A stretch of 64,000 bases of DNA, taken from NCBI GenBank assembly GCA_963821885.1, contig CAWGFN010000001.1:372001-436000 (forward strand). The letters run 5' to 3'. Below the pieces are notes generated by a model. The model made no database searches. It was given only the letters and a program-made list of their open reading frames with translations, and was not told the origin of the DNA. This DNA is from Oleiagrimonas sp963821885 (lineage in GTDB: Bacteria; Pseudomonadota; Gammaproteobacteria; Xanthomonadales; Rhodanobacteraceae). How positions within the stretch are numbered: position 1 is the stretch's first letter; each line of letters begins with the position of its first letter. Shown here piece after piece: positions 58,638-64,000 of this stretch. Position numbers and translations under genes: made by a program.

Positions 58638-60698
58638 ATGTTCGAAGGATTGCGTTTCCGGCACTGGCAGACCTCCTGCGACGACGACGGCGTCGTCACC
58701 CTGGCCCTGGATCGCGAGGGCAGCAGCGTCAACGCCCTCTCGCGCGCGGTGATCGACGAGCTCGACGAGATCATCGAACGGCTGGCCATCGAGGCGCCCC
58801 GCGGCGTCATCATCCACTCGGCCAAGCGCGCCGGATTCGCGGTCGGCGCGGACATCCACGAGTTCGTCGATTTCGCCCGCCACGACAGCGTGATGGACAA
58901 CATCCGCAACGGCCAGAAGGTCTACCAGCGCCTGGCCAGCCTGCCCTGTCCCACCGTGGCCGCGGTGCATGGCGCATGCATGGGTGGCGGCACCGAACTG
59001 ATCCTGGCCTGCGACTACCGCGTGGCGGTCAACGACCCGGGCACGCGCATCGGCCTGCCCGAGGTCATGCTCGGCATCATTCCCGGCTGGGGCGGCACCG
59101 CGCGCCTGCCGCGCCTGATCGGCGCGATGCAGGCGATGCCGGCCATGCTGACCGGCCGCGCCTTCTCCGCCGGCCGCGCCCGTGGCGTCGGCCTGGTCGA
59201 CGCCCTGAGCACGGGCGACGACCTGCTCGCCACCGCGCGCAAGCTGGCGCTCAAGCCGCGCAAGCGCGCGTTCAAGCAGCGCCTGACCGCCTGGGCCACC
59301 AATATCTGGCCCGTGCGCCAGGTCCTGGCGCCGGTCATGCGCAAGCAGACCGCGGCCAAGGTGCGCAAGGAACACTATCCCGCCCCGTTCGCCCTGATCG
59401 ATGTCTGGCGCGGCGGCGGCCGGCACATCGGCCAGAGGCTCATGCTGGAGGCGAAGGCGGTCACCCGGCTGGCCGCCACGCCGACCGCGCGCAACCTGAT
59501 CCGCGTGTTCTTCCTGCAGGAGCGCCTGAAGAAGCAGGGCGCGGGCGTCGAGCACGGCATCGAGCACGTGCACGTGATCGGCGCCGGCGTGATGGGCGGC
59601 GACATCGCGGCCTGGAGCGCGCTCAAGGGGTTCGAAGTGACCCTGCAGGACCGCGAGATGAAATACATCCAGCCGGCCCTGGACCGCGCCCGCAAGCTGT
59701 ACGAGGGCAAGCTCAAGTCATCGGACAAGGCCGGACAGGTCATGCAGCGCCTGAAGGCCGACGTCGATGGCAAGGGCGTGGCCGACGCCGACCTGGTGAT
59801 CGAGGCGATCTACGAGAACGCCGAGGCCAAGGAGAAGCTGTACGCCGGCATCGAGCCGCAGTTCCAGGCCGACGAGCTGCTGGCCAGCAACACCTCGTCG
59901 ATCCCGCTGGACGAGCTGCGCTCGGATCTCAAGCATCCCGAGCGCTTCCTCGGCCTGCACTTCTTCAACCCGGTGGCGAAGATGCCGCTGGTGGAGGTGG
60001 TGCGCCACGACAAGCTCGACCCGCAGTCGGAGAAACGCGCCCTGGCCTTCTGCAAGGCCATCGGCAAGCTGCCGGTGCCGGTGGCCGGCACCCCGGGTTT
60101 CCTGGTCAACCGCATCCTGATGCCGTACCTGCTGGAGTCGATCCGCATGCTCAGCGAGGGCGTGCCCGGCGCGGTGCTGGACAAGGCCGCGCGCCGCTTC
60201 GGCATGCCCATGGGACCGATCGAGCTGGCCGACACCGTGGGCCTGGACGTGTGCGTGTCGGTGGGCCAGGAACTGGCCCCCTTCCTCGGCCTGGAGACCC
60301 CGCCGGGGCTGGCCGACCGCCTGGAGGACGGCAAGCGCGGCAAGAAGGACGGCCGCGGCTTCTACGTCTGGGAGGACGGCCGGCCGAAGAAACCCGAGGT
60401 GGATCCGAAGTACGTCCCGGCCGACGACATCACCGACCGCATGATCCTGCCGATGGTCAACGAGGCGGTGGCCTGCCTGCACGACGGCGTGGTCGACGAG
60501 GCCGACCTGCTCGATGCCGGCGTGATCTTCGGCACCGGCTTCGCGCCGTTCCGCGGCGGTCCGATCCAGTACGTGCGCGAGACCGGCGTGGCGGCCGTGC
60601 GCGAGCGGCTCGATGCCCTGGAAAAGGCCCATGGCGAACGCTTCCGCGCGCGCGATGGCTGGGACGATCCGCGCCTGGCCGAGCCGACGGACGCCTGA
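58638..60698 (+). CDS. Bifunctional enoyl-CoA hydratase/3-hydroxyacyl-CoA dehydrogenase (FadB/FadJ-like)
   Basis: A 686-residue fatty-acid beta-oxidation multienzyme. The N-terminal crotonase domain has HGACMGGGTELILACDYRVA and the catalytic Glu in GLPEVMLGIIPGWGGTARLPRLIG; the C-terminal dehydrogenase has NAD-binding GAGVMGGDIA, NTSSIPLDEL, the catalytic His in GLHFFNPVAKMPLVEVV, and a duplicated C-terminal domain (GTGFAPFRGGP). Length and order match the alpha subunit family; no thiolase gene follows, so a partner must lie elsewhere, or the enzyme is the FadJ-like form. It is divergent from the 58453 gene and convergent with DUF2058. Confidence 0.95.
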   Translation: MFEGLRFRHWQTSCDDDGVVTLALDREGSSVNALSRAVIDELDEIIERLAIEAPRGVIIHSAKRAGFAVGADIHEFVDFARHDSVMDNIRNGQKVYQRLASLPCPTVAAVHGACMGGGTELILACDYRVAVNDPGTRIGLPEVMLGIIPGWGGTARLPRLIGAMQAMPAMLTGRAFSAGRARGVGLVDALSTGDDLLATARKLALKPRKRAFKQRLTAWATNIWPVRQVLAPVMRKQTAAKVRKEHYPAPFALIDVWRGGGRHIGQRLMLEAKAVTRLAATPTARNLIRVFFLQERLKKQGAGVEHGIEHVHVIGAGVMGGDIAAWSALKGFEVTLQDREMKYIQPALDRARKLYEGKLKSSDKAGQVMQRLKADVDGKGVADADLVIEAIYENAEAKEKLYAGIEPQFQADELLASNTSSIPLDELRSDLKHPERFLGLHFFNPVAKMPLVEVVRHDKLDPQSEKRALAFCKAIGKLPVPVAGTPGFLVNRILMPYLLESIRMLSEGVPGAVLDKAARRFGMPMGPIELADTVGLDVCVSVGQELAPFLGLETPPGLADRLEDGKRGKKDGRGFYVWEDGRPKKPEVDPKYVPADDITDRMILPMVNEAVACLHDGVVDEADLLDAGVIFGTGFAPFRGGPIQYVRETGVAAVRERLDALEKAHGERFRARDGWDDPRLAEPTDA

Positions 60699-60711
60699 GG
60701 CATCCAACCGC

Positions 60712-60730
60712 GCCGGGGCCGGGCCCCGGC
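60712..60730. terminator. Compact hairpin between convergent genes
   Basis: GCCGGGGC / GCCCCGGC with a 3-nt loop, in the 37 bp between the stop codons of the FadB-like gene (+) and the DUF2058 gene (-). It can serve either transcript. Confidence 0.5.
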
Positions 60731-60735
60731 CGCGT

Positions 60736-61287
60736 TCACCAGACCAGGTCGTCGGGCACCCCGTCCTCGTCCTGCCCGGCCGTGGACGGATCGACCCGCA
60801 GGGCGATGTGGTCGGGCGCGAAGGCCGCGATCGCGTCGGCGGTCTGCGGGCTCACCAGAAGGTAACGCCCACCCTGCTGCACCACCACCAGTTCGCCGGC
60901 ATTGATCGCGGCCAGCTGGTCGGCGTCCACGTGCACGCGGCGGATCTTGCCGCCGTACTCGAAGTGCCGCATCAACTCGGCATCGGGCTTGTTCAGCACC
61001 GCGCCCTCGAGCGCTTCCTGCAGCTTGCGCTTGCGCTCCTTGCGTTCGCGCGCCTCGCGCTCGGCCTGGGCCTTCTGCGCGCGGCGCTCGGCCGATTCGG
61101 CCTTCGCACGCAGGGCGTAGGCGCGCGCCAGGTCGGTCTCGGCGGACGATGCCGGTTCACCGCCACCGGCGCGGCGCGGCTTGCCCTTGCCCTTGCGCTT
61201 GCCCGATGCGCCCGCACCCTTGGTCGACGGCTTGGGCTTGCTGGTGAAGCCGGCCTTGAGCAGCTGCTCGCGAAGTGAATTTGTCAT
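60736..61287 (-). CDS. DUF2058 protein (YaiL-like)
   Basis: A 183-residue cytoplasmic protein of the DUF2058 family, found across gammaproteobacteria, sometimes called nucleoprotein/polynucleotide-associated enzyme. A basic N-terminal region with Lys/Arg-rich runs (KPSTKGAGASGKRKGKGK) is followed by a long charged helix (AESAERRAQKAQAEREARERK in parts) and a small C-terminal domain (HFEYGGKIRRVHVDADQLAAINAGELVVVQQGGRYLLV in parts). Nucleic-acid binding is plausible from composition; no reaction is known. It is downstream of slyX on the minus strand. Confidence 0.88.
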   Translation of the reverse strand: MTNSLREQLLKAGFTSKPKPSTKGAGASGKRKGKGKPRRAGGGEPASSAETDLARAYALRAKAESAERRAQKAQAEREARERKERKRKLQEALEGAVLNKPDAELMRHFEYGGKIRRVHVDADQLAAINAGELVVVQQGGRYLLVSPQTADAIAAFAPDHIALRVDPSTAGQDEDGVPDDLVW

Positions 61288-61342
61288 GACGTATCGACTC
61301 CGGGTCCATGCGCGTCACGGCGCATGGCAGGCATGCCGGTCT

Positions 61343-61555
61343 TCAGTAATGCGGCGGCGGCGGTTCGTTGTGCGGATCGTCCCCGCCGGACGTGCGCATG
61401 GCCTGGATTTCCTGGCGCAGCGCGCGCAGGGTCTGCTCGACCGCCAGCAGGCGCCGACCCAGGTCGGCATCCGCCGTCGAGAGCTCGGCGACGGCGTCGT
61501 CGAGGAAGGTCAGGCGGATCTCCATGTCCTGCAGCTTGTCATCGCCGGTGGTCAT
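61343..61555 (-). CDS. slyX: SlyX-family coiled-coil protein
   Basis: A 70-residue SlyX protein: an uninterrupted amphipathic coiled coil (MEIRLTFLDDAVAELSTADADL...LEQTLRALRQEI-like heptads) ending in the proline-rich tail PHNEPPPPHY typical of the family. Function is unknown although slyX is widespread and usually near slyD, an FKBP-type isomerase. Interestingly an FKBP gene lies 1.5 kb upstream here. The start at 61555 is the first ATG that fits the family length. Confidence 0.93.
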   Translation of the reverse strand: MTTGDDKLQDMEIRLTFLDDAVAELSTADADLGRRLLAVEQTLRALRQEIQAMRTSGGDDPHNEPPPPHY

Positions 61556-61571
61556 GCGTGGCAGATCCCGC

Positions 61572-62912
61572 TCAGGAGGCCGACACCGAGCGGCCGCGGC
61601 CGATGCCGTAATAGGCCAGCCCCGCCGCCTCGACCTGCTCGGGGTCGTACAGGTTGCGTCCGTCGAACACCGCATGTGCCGACAGCGCCGTCGACAGATG
61701 CTCGAAATCCGGGCTGCGGAAGGTCTTCCACTCGGTGGCCACGGCCAGCGCGTCGGCGCCGTCCAGGGCCTCCTGCTGCGACTCGCAGAGCACCAGGTCC
61801 TCGCGCTCGCCGTAGATGCGGCGGGTTTCCTCGCGCGCCTCCGGATCGAAGGCGCGCACGCGCGCGCCGGCCTGCCACAGCGCTTCCATCAGGTAGCGGC
61901 TGGGCGCCTCGCGCATGTCGTCGGTGTTGGGCTTGAAGGCCAGGCCCCACAGGGCGATCGTGCGGCCCTTGAGGTCGCCGCCGAAGTGGCGCTGGATCAG
62001 CTCGAACAGCTTGTGCTTCTGGCGTGCGTTGACCGCCTCGACCGCACCCAGCAGCGTGGCGGTGTAGTCATGGGCGCGCGCCGTGCGCTCCAGCGCCTGC
62101 ACGTCCTTGGGGAAGCACGAACCGCCGTAGCCGGCGCCCGGGTAGATGAAATGGAACCCGATGCGCGGGTCCGAACCGATGCCCAGGCGCACCTGTTCGA
62201 CGTCGGCGCCGACGCGCTCGGCGATGTTGGCGATCTCGTTCATGAAGCTGATCTTGGTCGCCAGCATGGCGTTGGCGGCGTACTTGGTCAGCTCGGCCGA
62301 GCGCACGTCCATCACCACCATGCGCTCGTGGTTGCGGTTGAACGGCGCGTACAGCTTGCGCAGCTGGCCGGTGGCGCGATCGCTGGAACTGCCGATGACG
62401 ATGCGATCCGGACGCATGCAATCGTTGACCGCATCGCCTTCCTTGAGGAATTCCGGATTGGACACGACGTCGAAGTCGACCTTCGCGGCGCGCTCGTCCA
62501 GCGCCGCGCGGAGGGTGTCGCGCACGCGATCGGCGGTGCCCACCGGCACCGTGGACTTGTCCACCACCACCGCGTAGTGGTCCAGGTGCCGGCCGATGGT
62601 CGAGGCCACCTCCAGCACGTAGCGCAGGTCGGCGCTGCCGTCCTCGTCGGGCGGCGTGCCGACGGCGATGAAGATCACCTCGCCATGGGCGATGGCCGGC
62701 GCCGGGTCGGTGGTGAACTTCAGCCGCCCGCTGTCGTGATTGCGCTTGACCATCGGCTCCAGGCCGGGCTCGTAGATCGGAATCACGCCGCGGTCCAGGC
62801 CAGCGACCTTGTCGGCGTCGACGTCGACGCAGACCACGTGGTTGCCCATTTCGGCAAGACAGGTACCCGTCACCAGGCCCACATAGCCGGTGCCGAAGAT
62901 CGTCACATTCAT
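61572..62912 (-). CDS. ugd: UDP-glucose 6-dehydrogenase
   Basis: A 446-residue NAD-dependent enzyme oxidising UDP-glucose to UDP-glucuronate, the precursor for capsule, exopolysaccharide and lipid A sugars. N-terminal Rossmann fold GTGYVGLVTGTCLAEMG, the catalytic Cys266 in GYGGSCFPKDVQAL and the C-terminal UDP-binding domain (LWGLAFKPNTDDMREAPS) are intact. It lies 16 bp upstream of slyX, so the two may be co-transcribed; the FKBP gene upstream is separated by a terminator. Confidence 0.97.
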   Translation of the reverse strand: MNVTIFGTGYVGLVTGTCLAEMGNHVVCVDVDADKVAGLDRGVIPIYEPGLEPMVKRNHDSGRLKFTTDPAPAIAHGEVIFIAVGTPPDEDGSADLRYVLEVASTIGRHLDHYAVVVDKSTVPVGTADRVRDTLRAALDERAAKVDFDVVSNPEFLKEGDAVNDCMRPDRIVIGSSSDRATGQLRKLYAPFNRNHERMVVMDVRSAELTKYAANAMLATKISFMNEIANIAERVGADVEQVRLGIGSDPRIGFHFIYPGAGYGGSCFPKDVQALERTARAHDYTATLLGAVEAVNARQKHKLFELIQRHFGGDLKGRTIALWGLAFKPNTDDMREAPSRYLMEALWQAGARVRAFDPEAREETRRIYGEREDLVLCESQQEALDGADALAVATEWKTFRSPDFEHLSTALSAHAVFDGRNLYDPEQVEAAGLAYYGIGRGRSVSAS

Positions 62913-62997
62913 GAGGAGTGCTTATCCCGATCGAAGATACTGGCCGCCCATTGTAGGCAGCCCGGGCACGCGAGGCCAGTTCGCGGATCGCATGTGC

Positions 62998-63032
62998 AAA
63001 AGAAAACGGGGCGCGGCCTAGCCGCACCCCGT
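62998..63032 (-). terminator. Intrinsic terminator after the FKBP gene
   Basis: On the minus strand ACGGGGTGCGGC-TAG-GCCGCGCCCCGT (63032-63006, one G-U pair) followed by TTTCTTTT. It separates the FKBP gene from ugd. Confidence 0.8.
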
Positions 63033-63060
63033 CTCCGGCAACCTTCCCCGTGAGGGTGGA

Positions 63061-63870
63061 TCAGTTGCCGCCGTCGCTGCTGCCACCGCTATCGGGCGCG
63101 GGCGGCGTGGTCTTGTCCAGCTTGACGTCGAAGATCAGCACCGCGCTCGGCGGGAAGCCGCGGCTGGGCTTCTCGCCATAGCCCAGCTCGGGCGGAATGA
63201 ACAGCTTGTAGTGCCCGCCAACCTGCATCAGCTCCAGGCCCTCGCGGAAGCCCGGGATCACGCGCGACAGCGGAATCGGCCGGCTCTGGCCCTCCGGGCT
63301 CCTGTCGAACAGCTTGCCATCGACCAGGGTGCCCTTGTACTCGACATCGACCGTGTCGTCCGGACCCGGATGGGCGCCGGTGCCACGCTTGATCACTTCG
63401 TACTGCAGGCCCGAGGAGGTGACCTTCACGCCCGGCTTCTTGCGATTCTTCTCCAGGAACACGCGGCTTTCGCGCTTGTTCTTCGCCGCCTGGGCCTTGT
63501 ACTCGGCCTCCATCTTGGCGCGGATCTTGGTGACGAATGCGTCATTGATCTGCTTGGACTGCTCCGGCGTGAACTTCGAGTCCTTGCCGGCCAGGCCGTC
63601 GTGGAAGGCCTGCTCGAGCACCTTCAGGTTCAGCTCGCTGCGCACGTAGGTCGGCAGCTGCTGGGCCATGTTCATGCCCAGCACGTAGCTGGCGTCATTC
63701 TTGTTGACCGGCTTGGGCGCAGGCGCCTTGACATGCGGAACGCCGGTCGGCGGCGGCGTCGTCGGGACCTGTCCGCTCTTGCCGGACGCCGGCGCAGCCA
63801 GGCTGCTCGCGGAGAACACCAGCGCGGCAGCGGCCAGGGCCGGTAGCGCGTAACGCGAAAACTGCTTCAT
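63061..63870 (-). CDS. FKBP-type peptidyl-prolyl cis-trans isomerase, exported (Mip/FkpA-like)
   Basis: A 269-residue periplasmic or outer-membrane prolyl isomerase. A signal peptide (residues 1-25), a Pro-rich linker (34-55), an N-terminal helical dimerisation domain (SYVLGMNMAQQLPTYV...AFVTKIRAKMEAEYKAQ in parts) and the FKBP domain (from about 155: GLQYEVIKRGTGAHPGPDDTVDVEYKGTLVDGKLFDRS, VIPGFREGLELMQVGGHYKLFIPPELGYGE in parts) match Mip/FkpA. The C-terminus ends in a Gly/Ser-rich tail. Such foldases assist outer-membrane protein assembly and often belong to the RpoE regulon. Its 130-bp upstream region runs to the window edge; I see no gene there. Confidence 0.95.
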   Translation of the reverse strand: MKQFSRYALPALAAAALVFSASSLAAPASGKSGQVPTTPPPTGVPHVKAPAPKPVNKNDASYVLGMNMAQQLPTYVRSELNLKVLEQAFHDGLAGKDSKFTPEQSKQINDAFVTKIRAKMEAEYKAQAAKNKRESRVFLEKNRKKPGVKVTSSGLQYEVIKRGTGAHPGPDDTVDVEYKGTLVDGKLFDRSPEGQSRPIPLSRVIPGFREGLELMQVGGHYKLFIPPELGYGEKPSRGFPPSAVLIFDVKLDKTTPPAPDSGGSSDGGN

Positions 63871-64000
63871 TCCTCACTCCCTCTTTGGATGTATGAGCCG
63901 GCATGTTCGGGATCGAAGCGCCCCGATACGCACAGGACCGGCATTGTGCCGAGGCCCGCCTCGGCTTGGCAACGGCAAGGGCCTTGGACAGAAGCCGGGC

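Overview
The window is a GC-rich chromosomal segment of a Gram-negative gammaproteobacterium, most likely of the Xanthomonadales/Lysobacterales (Xanthomonadaceae or Rhodanobacteraceae). The basis is gene content and order: rpoE-rseA-mucD without rseB, lepA-lepB-DUF4845-rnc-era-recO, an ftsK-lolA-rarA-serS backbone, an S46 dipeptidyl peptidase, a thioinosine-phosphorylase-type MtnP, and several structured intergenic repeat families. I see no prophage, transposase, integrase or CRISPR array. No species can be named from the sequence alone.

Layout. 1-6.4 kb is accessory: a LysR regulator (cut by the window edge) divergent from an azoreductase, a secreted S46 peptidase, an exported phospholipase-D-fold protein, and a tightly overlapped marR-VOC-VOC operon behind two palindromes. 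6.4-7.3 kb holds one intact tRNA-Ser(UGA) and, on its 5' side, a 162-bp tandem array built from pieces of that same tRNA gene; serS follows. 8.6-24.6 kb is the widely conserved aat/trxB/ftsK/lolA/rarA/serS neighbourhood, opened up by an MFS carrier, a DUF3047 protein, an ECF-sigma/membrane protein/serine hydrolase operon, a DUF1275 protein and an alanine dehydrogenase. 24.6-38.5 kb carries a CoA-transferase-family protein, a cardiolipin-synthase-like protein, xseA, a TPP enzyme paired with an aldehyde dehydrogenase, a VWA lipoprotein/ECF sigma/membrane protein operon, an IMPACT-family protein and an ABC half-transporter. 38.5-45.9 kb, on the minus strand, has a cold-shock protein, purine salvage (mtnP, hpt), wall recycling (nagZ), a CYTH phosphatase, rlmD and a YdbL/YdbH-type envelope lipid pair. 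45.9-55.2 kb is a REC-Hpt protein and the recO...rpoE envelope-stress and secretion block. 55.3-63.9 kb carries a multidomain GGDEF-EAL protein with a small partner, a FadB-like beta-oxidation enzyme, DUF2058, slyX, ugd and an FKBP isomerase.

How the genes work together. Envelope maintenance dominates: RpoE/RseA/MucD stress response, LepB, LolA, NagZ, YdbH with a YnbE/YdbL-like lipoprotein, FKBP foldase, Ugd (UDP-glucuronate for surface sugars) and two PLD-fold proteins. Translation and chromosome maintenance are represented by tRNA-Ser/SerS, LepA, Era, RNase III, RlmD, Aat, FtsK, RarA, XseA and RecO. MtnP plus Hpt would return methylthioinosine-derived hypoxanthine to IMP.

Most unusual signals: (1) the tRNA-Ser array, in which each unit has a 76-nt structured segment placed between the anticodon and the following loop bases of a tRNA-Ser copy that lacks its 3' part; (2) a DUF1318 lipoprotein that looks like a fusion of YnbE-like and YdbL-like functions next to YdbH; (3) an intrinsic terminator that ends four bases before the rlmD start codon; (4) a c-di-GMP protein whose receiver domain has lost its phosphoacceptor; (5) two ECF sigma operons with non-standard membrane partners.
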